This document shows positions 32,601 through 43,300 of a stretch of 51,527 bases of DNA, one piece after another; the stretch's first letter is position 1, and each line of letters opens with the position of its first letter. The position numbers were made by a program, and so were the translations under genes. The notes beneath the pieces are model-generated. The model was given only the letters and a program-made list of their open reading frames with translations, made no database searches and was not told the origin of the DNA. Source of the stretch: Gnetum montanum (Eukaryota > Streptophyta > Gnetopsida > Gnetales > Gnetaceae). The stretch spans positions 64,001 through 115,527 of the forward strand of contig MNCI01004165.1 in the NCBI GenBank assembly GCA_015680685.1, in the 5' to 3' direction.

Positions 32601-34600
32601 ATCCAGTTAGTAATGATATGTGTTACCATAACCGTATGTGTTGAGCTTTGTTCTTGGTTTGAAGGGAGCTCCGAAGCCTTATTTGTTGGAGGAGCATTTT
32701 GAGGCTCAATTTCTTGTGGTTCCAAGAGCTTGTTTGGGATTTTGGTTCTAAAGAAAGGTCTTCTCTTTGTATGGTTGCTAGAACCAGTAGCAGTTTGAAG
32801 GTTCATAGCTCTCGTAGCATTGCTTTGCTGTGGTTGAGTGGGGAGTTCCCCTTGCATTGCTGGAGCGAGTGGTAATTAAGCTATTGGTGGAAGAGTTGCG
32901 GATGGCTTTAGATTATGGTATGTATGTGATGTATCTCCCTGAGGAGAAGGAGTCTTGTAGTACTCCCGATCTTGGTAGTGACGTTGTGAGGTTACATGAC
33001 CAACAGAGTCAATTGGAGAGATTGGCTGCTGCATGTAGTAGCCATATGGATCCTGTTGCGAGTAAGGGTATTGTTGCCTTGGCAGTAGCATCCCCCATGA
33101 CAATGGGGATTTCTAGTGCTGGTGTTTCTCCATAGGTTATGGTAGAGTTCCACTTGGATAATATGTTAATGGTTGGTGGAATTGCCTCGGGTTATCTTGG
33201 GGATAAGGTAACCAATGAGGTGCTTGCCGTTTGTTAAGTCATGGGTTAAGTGCATACACCCCAGACTCTTGCAGATGTGAGATGACTGGGTGACATCCCT
33301 TAGGATGGTAATACTAGCATATCTCACATCCACTGTCATTATCTGTATCCAAATCCACAACCTCTAATTTACCCTTACCTTTGTTACGTGCATGGTCCAA
33401 ATCCCTCTTCTTTTTCTTATCATGGTCACTACTTCGCTCCTTAAACTCCTCTATGATTTTTAAAACAGTTTCAAATCTACTATCTAAGGATTCCCACATT
33501 TGATCTACCTTAGCTGACACTTCTATTGTTAATTTCTGAAGCAGCAAGGTTTTCCTACGCACCAACTCTTTGAGTGTTGACTCATCCTCCTCCTCACATA
33601 ATCTCACTCCCCTCTTTCAAAGGGAAGGATCACAGTTATACTCTTCTGTGCTTTCTCTCTTACGTAGTTCACCTTCTTCCTTAGATACTTACTTCAACAA
33701 TCTATGGATCTGATGGGACCTAAGCTTAGATAATCTTCCTTGGGCATACGTTCCAAGGGTTCTCCTAGTTTCGTGCCTAAGTCCATCTACGAGATGGCGG
33801 AGTTGATTTCATTGCAAGTAATCATGGCCTAGGTAACGATGTAACAATGCATAATAACGGTCCATGGAAGCATCCAAGGTTTCATGGTTTTCCTACTTCC
33901 ATCCTTGGATTTTCTTTCATAGGTTAAACACTTAGGAGTATGTTTGATACTTATCGTTAAACAATTCTAGCATCGTACTCCACCTTCTAATGGTTTCCGA
34001 TTCTAAGGACTGGTACCAACTTTTCACTTCTTTGATTAGTTTCCTTGGGAATAGCTCTAATATTTTCCACTCATTCTCAATATTCTACAAGGCACAAGCA
34101 TCGTGGAATGCTTGTAAGTGGTTCTGAGGATTACCGTTGTGTCCCCCCTCAAATCGTGGGATATTGTTCATATCCTGTCTCTTGATCCTGCTATCTTTTT
34201 GGTGCCTTGTAGGTATTCTAACAACCTCTGTGATGTCTAACATGCTTTGGGTTTTAAGTAGGGGTTCTTCTTTGTCATCTCTTTCATGGCATCTATGATG
34301 TCTACACAGTTCCCTACTTTCCCTTCTTTCATGCCTTGATTCTCTAGAGTGCCCTCGGCCTCTCTCTCGACTCTCTCGTTAAGGTCTCTCATTATGTTTA
34401 CCCTTATCCTCACCATTAGGCTCTTTATGGCTGTGTCTTGATGTTGAAGGAGAGGGTGAATGTTGTGATGAAGGTGAAGAAGAAGGAGGACCATTGCCAT
34501 GACGATGTTCCCTACCTTCTCTTTTGTGGTGCCAGCTCTGATCATGATGACGATCAGAATGCTCACCCTTATCATGTGTTTGTGTTCCCTCGTTGAAAAC
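32600..34600 (-). pseudogene. E3 gag (broken)
   Basis: From right to left: charged segment (34237-34600), capsid core about 33950-34220 (RIPTRHQKDSRIKRQDMNNI, FEGGHNGNPQNHLQAFHDAC, WSTMLELFNDKYQTYS), a coiled region open over 33314-33607 (LLLQKLTIEVSAKVDQMWES), the Cys/His cluster C-E-I-C-stop-Y-Y-H-P-K-G-C (about 33312-33347), and the linker QYPYSQQDPYGYYMQQPIS near 33050. It is the least decayed gag of the three, yet it has stops and lacks its N-terminus. Confidence 0.78.
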
Positions 34601-35067
34601 TTATCAGTATCCATTCTCACTTACCGTACATACCCTGAACTAGTGTAACGCTACTCGGATTACCAAACACTATTCATTACTTGGTTACCAAGCGTAGCAC
34701 ACGTGCTTGAAGCAGTCATACTAAATGCGCTTAACTAGGAGAGTTGAGGGTTCAGAGAGATTGTGTCTAAGAAATCATTTAGACATTTAAAATTAATTAA
34801 TTCCTATTTAGCTTAGTCCATGCACTACAAGGTTTATCAGAAAGTTCATCTTTATTTCTGTACACAAATATGTGCTCAAGTACAATTTGCTCGAATAAAG
34901 ATCCATTCACTTTGAGACTCCTACTACGGGCACATGGAAATTATTCTATCTCTGGAATGGTAAAACTACCAGAGTTTCGCTAAGGGTCTAGATCTAAATG
35001 TGGAAACAAGGGACAACCGCCACTTATTTATAGAACTAGAGACAGGTTGCGATATCGCGTCCCATCA
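34601..35067 (-). repeat. E3 5' LTR, inner part deleted
   Basis: Matches the outer ~465 bp of the 3' LTR up to the terminal CCCATCA. The inner ~287 bp (equivalent to 28990-29276), primer site and gag start are gone; the LTR runs straight into gag-like sequence near 34600. Confidence 0.85.
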
Positions 35068-35072
35068 ACCTT
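35068..35072 (+). other. Target site duplication of E3, right
   Basis: ACCTT directly after the LTR end CCCATCA, identical to 28985-28989. Confidence 0.85.
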
Positions 35073-35587
35073 TATGAGAGAAAGCAATTTCAATTCCAAG
35101 AGAATAGTTGAATGGCCCCAAATATTTAATTTGGAATTGATTTTGAAGAAACCTTTTAAGACCAATAATGAATGCAATATTATTTCTAGAAATAATGATG
35201 CCATCTACATATACCAACATTGTAGTAAAAGTGCTATCTAATAAGAATATAAATAGAGAATGACCAAAGCTCTAATTGGGTATCGCCATTTGTAATGAGA
35301 GTAGTAGATAGTTTTTGGAACCACTGTCAATAAGCTTTTTTAAGCCCATAGATGGATTTGTTGAGATGGCAAACATGTTTCTCCTGGTACACCAAACCCA
35401 AGTAGAAGATCCATATTAACCTTTTCTTTAAAATATCCATGAAACAATGCATTATTAACATCCATGGTGAGGACCCAACTTCAATAACCCAAAATTGAAA
35501 CTAAACTCTTCAAACTTGTATACCATTGAAAGCAAGAAAGTAACTCTACACTATATTATTTCTTGTAATGAAAACTAAGTATAATTA
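35073..35587 (-). pseudogene. Ty1/copia RT (right part)
   Basis: Minus-strand continuation of the copia pol split by E3. From right to left and across frames: SLVSILGY, MDVNNALFHGYFKEKVNMDL (the 'DVKNAFLHGDL' block, 35400-35470), KSIYGL-KL (35330-35350), TFTTMLVYVDGIIISRN (YVDD box read as YVDG, about 35175-35225), GLKRFLQNQFQIKYLGP, and LGIEIAF next to the insertion site. The last catalytic Asp has changed to Gly. The right end is cut by the LTR at 35588. Confidence 0.82.
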
Positions 35588-36279
35588 TGTTGGAAGCCAC
35601 AATACCCAAGGATAGACAAGCACTCAAGATCCTTTACTCACACTCACAAACATAATGGCTATGAAGCATTACATCAATGGATGCTCCAAAGGAGCTCAAT
35701 ATCACTCTCTTATTAGTTTTCTTAACAAACTCTTTCTACTCCCTATACTTTCCTCTCTCTTAAATGAAAGCTCTTGATGCCTATTTATAACCTTTTGGGA
35801 TCATTTAATGTTTGAATACAAAATTATGTCTATTATTTCTCAACAAAGGTTTGAATCTAGAGGAGATATTGTAACCAAGAGTTATAATTCATAAAGGAGA
35901 TGTCTTGTAGGCATGATAGACATCTTTGGTTTAGAGGATATGTCTTCCATATATTGTACACATCTTCCCCAAGTTGCAAGTTAACATAAGAGACATCCAA
36001 CTTCCATAGCAGATGTCTAACTTGCACAAGAGACATCTATTTACAAGATAAGACATCTTGTCTAATGAAGAAACATCTTCCTAAATAGCCAATTTAAAAT
36101 ATTGACATTTTCTTGAAAGTTCCAATAAGCCAAACACAACTCCAATCATCTTCTCTTGTTCCAAAAACTTGCAAAAAGAGAAACAATAATGTAAAAACAT
36201 GACACACACATAAAACTAATAGGAATACATAATCACAGTCTAGTGAGGATGATACATGGGTTGGGTAATATCCTCATCA
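35588..36279 (-). repeat. E4 chromovirus-like LTR
   Basis: 692 bp. Plus-strand TGTTGGAAGCC...ATCCTCATCA gives TG...CA ends; minus-strand TATA box at 35782-35790 (CTATTTATAA on plus). The adjoining minus-strand AAAGATGGGAGAGA is a good polypurine tract, so this is a 3' LTR of a minus-strand element. It holds five exact copies of AGACATCT/AGATGTCT (35898-36058). Confidence 0.75.
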
Positions 36280-36299
36280 TCTCTCCCATCTTTAAAATT

Positions 36300-37074
36300 A
36301 AATCTTATTTTCCAGTTGGCTATACACTTGGGATAGCATTAAGCTCCCACAAAGCCATGTCTTTCTCATGAACCCAAATTGCATTTTCAGGTCCCTCATC
36401 ATTCAAATGCTTCAAGTACTTAAGCATCTTTTGGATTCTTATGCTTCTAGCTTCCTTTGCTTGTAGCACAACTAGTTTCTTTAAAGGATTGGATGACTTT
36501 TGATCTTCAAGTGCATCTATAAGGATCTCAAGACTATCCTTTAGGTCATATGTGAGCACTTTGCCATGGAAATAATTCAAATCTAAGATATTGAATGCAT
36601 AAGAAAATGGAAATGATTAAGAAAATTAATCTCATAAGTATTATCATTCACTTTAGTCCTAATCTAAAATGGACCAATCATCCTATAGTTGAGCTTGGAG
36701 AAGTTTACATTCTTCAATCATTTCTTGCCTAAATGGAGTGATATATGATCACCAACATTAAATATCATCATCTTCTTTTCCAAGTTATTTGTAGTAGCAA
36801 TATGTTTTTCCTTGCCTTTAATTTTTATCTCACTTATGCAAGTTTTGCATGCTTTTCATAAAATCTAAACTAACATGGGTATTTTCATTAAATTTCCTCC
36901 AATCATCTACCATCCTAAGAGAAAAAAACATAGTTCTCCTCTTTGGAAGAATTAATTGATCTATATGACTTGGTAATAGTACAAGGGAAGTGTTCCTATA
37001 AATGCTACATTGATCTTGCTAAGTGATCAAGAATATCAATAAGCACATTAAGAGGTTGGGCATGGTATTGTCAT
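36300..37074 (-). pseudogene. Gypsy integrase C-terminus with chromodomain-like tail
   Basis: Minus-strand pol end next to the E4 LTR. From right to left: MPNLLMCL (normally 'GNLLRCL'), TSLVLLPSHIDQLIL, MMIFNVGDHISLHLGKK (the 'F.VGDLVMVHLRKERF' block), NFSKLNYRMIGPF and KVNDNTYEINF. Then, open over 36320-36580, a degenerate chromodomain-like segment ending KYLKHLNDEGPENAIWVHEKDM. These blocks identify a chromovirus, distinct from E1-E3. Stops and frameshifts throughout. Sequence flips to the plus strand at about 37075. Confidence 0.75.
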
Positions 37075-37075
37075 C

Positions 37076-38245
37076 ATGTCAACACCTGCAAGAAGTGAAG
37101 AGGACTCTTCAAATGAACTTCATCTAGCAATGCAACCCTTAACATTGGAATTTACTAATGTTTTTAAAGGAAAATTAGAAGGGCTTTTTCAAATGAGGCT
37201 TATTCAACATCAAATTGATTTAATGCCTAGAGGTACCATCCCAAATGAAAGACCTTATCTCATGACTTCAAATCAGAGGGAAGAGTTGCACAAGCAAGTA
37301 TGTGAATTACTCTCTAATGGCTTCATTAAGGAATCAGTTTCTCCTTGTGCTATTCTAGCTATACTTGTTCTAGAAAAATAGATAATGAGATGAGAATGTG
37401 CATAGATTCTAGGATTTTCAATAGGATTACTATCAAATATAGGTTTCCTATCCCTAAAATGAATGACATTCTAGTTGTACTTGCCAATGCTAAAATTTTC
37501 ACCAGTATTGATTTAAAGAGTGACTATAATCAAATTCGTATTAGATTAGGAGATGAATGGAGATATCCTTTAAGATATCGAATAATTTGTAAGAATGGTT
37601 AGTCATGCGATTTGAACTAACAAATGCTCCAATAATATTCATGAGGCTTATGCATAAAGTTTTAAGGGATCTTACTAGAAAATGTTATATTATCTTCTTC
37701 AATGATATCTTTGTCTATAGTTTTAATGAGGAGGAACATGTATAACACTTGAGATTGGTGTGCTCAAAGTTACATGAAACCATATGAGTAATGAATGCTA
37801 AGAAATGTGATTTTATGAAGAAGAAAAATTGTCTACTTAGATCATGTTGTTTTTAAAAACCTAGTTAAAATGGAGCAAAGTAAGATCAAGGCATCAAGGA
37901 GTGGCCTTTACTTAAAGATGTAAAGGAGGTAAGATCTTTTCTTGATTTGGCTAGTATTTATAGAAAATTTATTCAAAATTTTAGTTATATTACATGACAT
38001 ATGCTTGCTTGTCTAAAGAAGAATTTAGATTTTGTATGGAATGAAGAGAAGGAAAAATCATTTCAATCATTAGAAATTTGTAGTGCTCTAATGCTGGATA
38101 TTCCAAATTTTCCCAAAGTTTTTGAGGTAGAGATGGATGCAAGTTGACTATAGTTCGAGGGGTTTTATTCCAAGAAGATAATCCCATTGTGTTTTTCTCT
38201 AAAAAAATAAATGAATCAAGGCAAAAGTATAGTTGAATTCTAGCT
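37076..38245 (+). pseudogene. Gypsy RT/RNase H on the opposite strand
   Basis: Plus-strand chromovirus-type RT: IQHQIDLMPRGTIPNERPY, EELHKQVCELLSNGFIKES, MRMCIDSRIFNRITIKYRFP and FTSIDLKSDYNQIRI. The catalytic box is F-F-N-D (37695-37706) instead of the Y-x-D-D type, followed by VYSFNEEEH, FLDLA-FYRKFIQNF and, in RNase H, VEMDAS and VFFSKKI. It ends abruptly near 38245 before the last RNase H blocks. Frameshifts near 37380, 37600 and 37860. It meets the minus-strand integrase head-to-head at 37075. Confidence 0.8.
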
Positions 38246-38254
38246 TTAACAAGC

Positions 38255-38560
38255 TTAAAAAACTTATTTGAATTACTTGTCGTAGTGAAAATGGAGACTT
38301 TGAACTCTATAATATTTATGCTCCTAATAATTGAAAAGATTAATAAGAGATTTGGAAATATCTTCTATGTTTATCTAAAGTTCCTTAGATTATTAGTAGT
38401 GATTTCAATATATTTGAAGGTTATTTAGATAAATTTAGTGATCTTCCTCCTAATATGTATTGTCAAGAAAAAGAAGATTGGTACAATGCCTTGATTATAA
38501 ATGGAAAGTCATTTACATTTAGACTTTTAAAATCTTTACAGGTAGTCCTATTATATAATG
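38255..38560 (+). pseudogene. LINE endonuclease fragment
   Basis: Reads SENGDFELYNIYAPNN, EIWKYLL, P-IISSDFNIFEGYLDKFSD and DWYNALI across stops. These are the 'NVYAPN', 'GDFN' (here S-D-F-N, 38398-38409) and downstream blocks of the apurinic endonuclease domain of L1-type LINEs. Only the middle of the domain is present. Confidence 0.65.
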
Positions 38561-39925
38561 TCTCCTCCATAAGAATCTTCTCCACTAATTCTTTGAAGAA
38601 ATTAATGGTTTAATCCAAGTGTATAACATTATTTTCAAAGCTACAATGTTATAATACCACATGCACTATGGATGGTATTAGGTAAACTAATTCCACCTTG
38701 CTCCACTTTTCAGACTGCACATTAGTATACTGATTTATTTTTGGAATGTCTATGATTGTTTGCCCAAGCTTGAAAAGGCTTTGAGAAACAATTGTGAAAC
38801 CAACTCCTTTTTCTTACTCTTCATCATGATGATGAGATCCCTGATACGAGAGTTATTAAGTACCTTAACAATGGTAGGAAGAAGGTAGCAATAAGAGAAA
38901 CAAGGAGTAGACACCATGTAGTACAATAATGACTACCCCTTCATCTCTATCTTTCAACTTGAAAACTAGTACACCTGGCTTTTTACGTTCATTGTAGCAT
39001 AAGATAGACTTTAAAAAAGCTATATAATTTGCATTTTTCTTGTCCTTGATAGAAACATAATAGGAAATGATATTTTACAAACCAGAGAATGACATATGGA
39101 GAGGCTTAGGACTTCATAGTTTTGTTCTTGATAGTTTTCCAAGTCATATGGATCAAACCATCCTAGGAGGCTTTGGTATGCTTTTGGATGTGGTGTTCTT
39201 AATTAATCAATGGTTCGCATCCTATGGTGATCCTAGCTTTCTTGAATGGTATGTCCTTGGTGATCATAGCATGTCTTGGTGATAAGTGTCCTTAGTATTG
39301 ATGGCTATCTTGGTGGTGTGATTAAATCTCAAACTCTTCTTTAAGGATCCCATGTTTTGAAGTGATCTTATCAATTTTTTGTAATGGTTGATCTTAGTGA
39401 TATTCCAATCCATTTGCATGCTAATGATGATCATGACAGTACATGGTTCTTGATGTTTAGTCATATTTGGAACAAATTTTGGTAATAGATTTATGCCAGG
39501 TTGTTGTATGTTGGTTTCATGATTGACCTTAGTGCATATGTGAGTCTTGGGTTTTGGTGCCTAGGTTCTTTCTTCCTTAGGTTGCTACAATCTTTAGGAT
39601 AGTGTTGTAAGCCATGAAATGATGGTCCATCCTTGTATAAATGTTAATTATTTAGTTCATTTGATTATTGGCTCATCTTGGAGGCCCTATTTGGATGACC
39701 TCCTTAGGTGGGTTGAATGCTTGGGGTAGAACCCTCATGACTTGGGATGTTTGGCTCAATTTGAGTTATAGTGAATGGTTTCCTTTTCTGAATAACACTA
39801 GATGTTTAGTGCACACATCTCTATGATCCATTTTTCTAATTGATTCTCTCACATGATGATAATTCCTATTTTCCTTAATGTATAGATTCCTCAGTTATAG
39901 TCATATTTTGATTAATTCAGTTGAG
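38561..39925. other. Unassigned sequence
   Basis: No recognised gene. On the minus strand 38600-39060 there is a loose coding-like reading (SLFKLGQTIIDIPKINQY; KPGVLVFKLKDRDEG) that I cannot name. On the plus strand 39067-39282 is open for 71 codons without a known motif. Probably degraded transposon sequence. Confidence 0.35.
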
Positions 39926-40014
39926 ACAATAGTCCTTCTTGATGTACACAATGCAAATTATGTTTGGGNAAACAATAGTCCTTCTTGATGTACACAATGC
40001 AAATTATGTTTGGG
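39926..40014. other. 43-bp duplication around a single N
   Basis: 39926-39968 and 39972-40014 are identical (ACAATAGTCCTTCTTGATGT...TATGTTTGGG), separated by one N at 39969 and two A. This is the mark of two overlapping contigs joined without merging, so the duplication and the downstream coordinate offset are most likely artefacts. Confidence 0.9.
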
Positions 40015-42239
40015 CTTAATCCAAGCATTATTCTTAAGTGCTAGAACTATTGAGATTCATAACAAAGTAGGGTATGATTATAGTGCCTGAATGTAGGGAT
40101 TACTTTATAGGGACAATGATTGAAGTAGACTTGAGACCCTTGCAAATTTTTAAGCATGGTTCAATCCAATGAAATCTCTTTTAGTTTTGCTATTCCAGAA
40201 GGACTTCTTCAATTAGCCCTCAAGACCCTTCTAGTGAAGGTCCCCTATTACAAACCTTATGTGAATTAATAGTTGAAGAGAGAGGCTATATGGTTGGTGA
40301 CGATTATTTCTCGTCTTATATTCTACCAAAATTGCTAGAGAACTTAGTCCTCTTGGTAGCTATTTGATGATAGATATCACTTCCAATTTGAAGACATATC
40401 TTATTAAAAAATAGGTATATTTAAGCCCTAGTCCAATGCATATGTCTCAAATGTTTGGGCTTGTGTATTATGAAGTAATGAATAAGGCTTCATGTGGTGA
40501 AATGTAAGTCTCCCTTATGAAAACTTCAATGATGGACACTTTAGCACCTCGTTATTGGTCCTTGATGTTATAGAGGATGTTGGTAAGACCTATGAATTCA
40601 TGTCTTCCCATAATAAGTTGTGGTTATGCAATGTGGCTATGTTGGCTTAGTGACCTTCCTTCGACTATATGATAGGTATGATGCAGAGTAGATGGTAAAC
40701 TCACTTTGGGAGAGAAGCCTCACTCTCTCCAAGTTAATACAAACATAAATTTGGCATGATTATTTTTGCAAATGTTCCTAACCTTGCAAGAAATATAGAT
40801 TATGGAAACTCAAATGTTTTCCAAGAATTTGTAATAATGTTTGTCCTTAGAGGTTTTTGAGTGCTTCCCTTTGGTGTAAGTTACTAAAGAATGATGCTTG
40901 TCCCACTTTAACAAGGAGACCATCAGGTATTAGCATACCTCAGTTTATTCTTCCTCTAGATGGGTGTTGAATTTATGATGGATGATGTGGAAAAAGGACT
41001 CTCTAAGGACTAGGTTTCCTAACCATCATTAAATTATGTTAGCATTTGTGCAGATAAACTTAATGTTGGGCATACTTAATAGTTTCAAATTGTACAAAGT
41101 GTATGGGATGCCATGGTTGTATCCTAGAGAAGTTATTCAAACAAATTTTGGGTTTTCTCCATTGCCTTAGATATGGAAGTATGTTGTCCCATGATGGCAT
41201 GGTTAGTGATATTAATTTGTCCATGGACAATAAGGTTAGAAGAACTTTATCTACCTCTAAACCTTGTCTAAAAGGATGACTTCACTTAGCTTCCTTCCTA
41301 CCAACCTAGACTAGTATTAACGATAATAAAAGAAGAGGAAAAATAGTGGTTGTTATGTACACATAGTTATCCAATGTATAGATGGCTAAAATGATGAGAC
41401 CTCATGGGTCTAGAATCTACATGTTTAACTTAGGGTTTTGATAAGCTTGAGTTTTTTTGTTTAGACATGGCTCCCCTAGAGCACATCATTTTTGAGATGT
41501 GGTCTCACAAGTCCATTCCTAGGGCTAAAAATAAATTCTAACAAGCTTTCAAATTGATATGTGAAAAAAAACTTTAATCATCAATGGATGCTAGGAAGCC
41601 ATTCGGAAGGGACTTGGCTAGACTTGTGAGAGAGGAGTACATTTTGTTAAATAGGTATGGGACTATGAAGGAGGAAAAGTCTCTTAGACCTACTAAAGGA
41701 ATGGATCTAAGGGACACCTTAGTGTCATTGGTCCTTTGGATTGGCCTTATCCCTATCATCATGGAATAGGGACAATTTTTGGATTCCATAAAGTATTCTT
41801 CATGTCTCATGCAAGAGCTTGATTGGAAGAATGTATCAAGGCTTGGGTTTGGTACCTTCCTTCAAGTTTGACATTATTTGAGTTCAGTGACTCCCTAGAT
41901 TTGAAGAAGTCCAAATTGCTAAAGAAGTGTACTCTTAAAGCTTATCCTAGGTCCACGCTAAGGATGTTGCTTCTTTTGTGCATGGGAGAATTGTGAGAGA
42001 GGTCTTAGTGTTTTCTTGGTTTGTCCCTATCGTTTGGAAACCATGGAACGCTTTTAGATGTTCATGCATGATATTCAAGTGTTGGGAAACCTACTTTGAC
42101 TTGGCAATTTTGAAAAAAATAGGGCTCCATCCTATTATTCCTCTATTTTTCCTCCTCATCTTACACGTACGTTCATAGAACTATATGGGGTCTAATTCTA
42201 TGATGGTCATGGATATGTAGGTAGCCTATATTGAATAGT
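40015..42239. other. Unassigned, possibly old coding repeat
   Basis: Many short plus-strand open pieces with amino-acid-like composition. Examples are DYFSSYILPKLLENLVLL (about 40300), MDARKPFGRDLARLVREEY and on to LVSLVLWIGLIPIIME (41584-41769), and SWFVPIVWKPWNAFRC (about 42010). None matches a family I can name. Plus-strand bias across 2 kb suggests a degraded long ORF, perhaps of a transposon between the two LINE fragments. Confidence 0.3.
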
Positions 42240-42375
42240 CCAAGTGTAGCTCCATATCGAACCTTGTACCACATCATGAGGGGTTTGGAGTTGAGGTACC
42301 TACTATGGATGGCTGCCTAGAGGGTGGAATTTAAACCTTACTATCTCAAAAGTAAGCACCATACCATTAAGCCCT
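42240..42375 (-). repeat. tRNA-derived SINE-like sequence
   Basis: On the minus strand GGGCTTAATGGTATGGTGCT (A-box region, 42352-42373) and GTAAGGTTTAAATTCCACC (B-box region, 42323-42340) have tRNA-like order and spacing. The downstream body is not identified. Confidence 0.5.
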
Positions 42376-42835
42376 TTGTTAAAGTTTGGAGCCTTAAAAT
42401 AGTTAATATTAGAAAAACACTAAGCACATCATATTTTATCAATAATAAAAAGTCTCCATAACAACACCTAAAAGTAAAACCTAGTAATTTTAGTATGCCC
42501 TTGCATCTTTTCAAAACTAATCCTTAATGGTTGGAAAAGTATTGTGTCTATTCTTTCTCTTTCTCTTTAAAATCTTTCTTATTAAAACACATTAGCATAA
42601 ACTAAGTAAATATTTTAACAACAACACCCAGTTACATTAAAAAATAACTACCTCTATTTGAAACTTAACTTTAAAAAAAATGGCTCAAAATGATTAGCCC
42701 ATGTTATCCTCTATAGATACAAAATATAATTAAATTTTAATTGAAATTTATTCCATGATATGTGTAGATTGAGTCGCTTTGGCCCTTGTGTGAATGTGAG
42801 AGCACAACCATGGTTGCAAACCTATGTTGCCACAA

Positions 42836-43300
42836 TGGTGCTAGATACAAAGAAAACATTTTATAGGTTACTAAGCAAGTTTAGTAACTTATATAGTGCT
42901 AAATATTGGACAATACAAAAGAGGCATGAACAATAAGTCAACATAAATATAAGACCTTAGATAGATATTGAATATTACCAAAAAAAGATAAATTGCACAA
43001 TATAGACATGGAAGACTTGAAGCAACTTTTATTTTATTAAAGTTGTAGAAATGTCATCTTAGATGGTTTGGGCATATGCAAAGAAAATAAGATAATAAGT
43101 ATATATAAAAAAGTTACTATATCACTATTTCATGAAAGCTACCAAAATGAAGACAAAAAAGACATAGTAAAACTGATTGAAGATGATTTGAAGAAATTGC
43201 AAATAAACTAAGATCTAGCTCTTCATAGAGGTGAATGGTGAAAAAGAACTCATGTAGCCAACCCTAGTTTATTGGGATACGGCTAGGAGTATAATGAGTA
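42836..43300 (+). pseudogene. LINE ORF2 3' end
   Basis: C-terminal end of a non-LTR reverse transcriptase: KKTFYRLLSKFSNLYSAKYW followed by TIQKRHEQ ('FYR.AIRPALLYGAECW..KRRH' in plant RTE-like LINEs), then a degraded 'LRWFGH' block near 43050-43075 and, at 43220-43290, RGEW-KRTHVANPSLLGYG. Stops in most blocks. The strand is the same as the endonuclease fragment at 38255, but whether they belong to one element is open. Confidence 0.65.

Larger units (their letters stand above)
28990..35067 (-). mobile_element. E3: non-autonomous gypsy element inserted in copia
   Basis: A 6.1 kb minus-strand member of the E1/E2 family, bounded by TGATGAGTGG... and ...CCCATCA and flanked by ACCTT on both sides. 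It holds gag, protease, the protease-RT linker and only the last ~35 codons of pol, then the noncoding tail and 3' LTR. RT, RNase H and integrase are missing, and its 5' LTR lacks its inner part. The host sequence on either side joins into one copia RT reading, proving the insertion. Confidence 0.92.
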
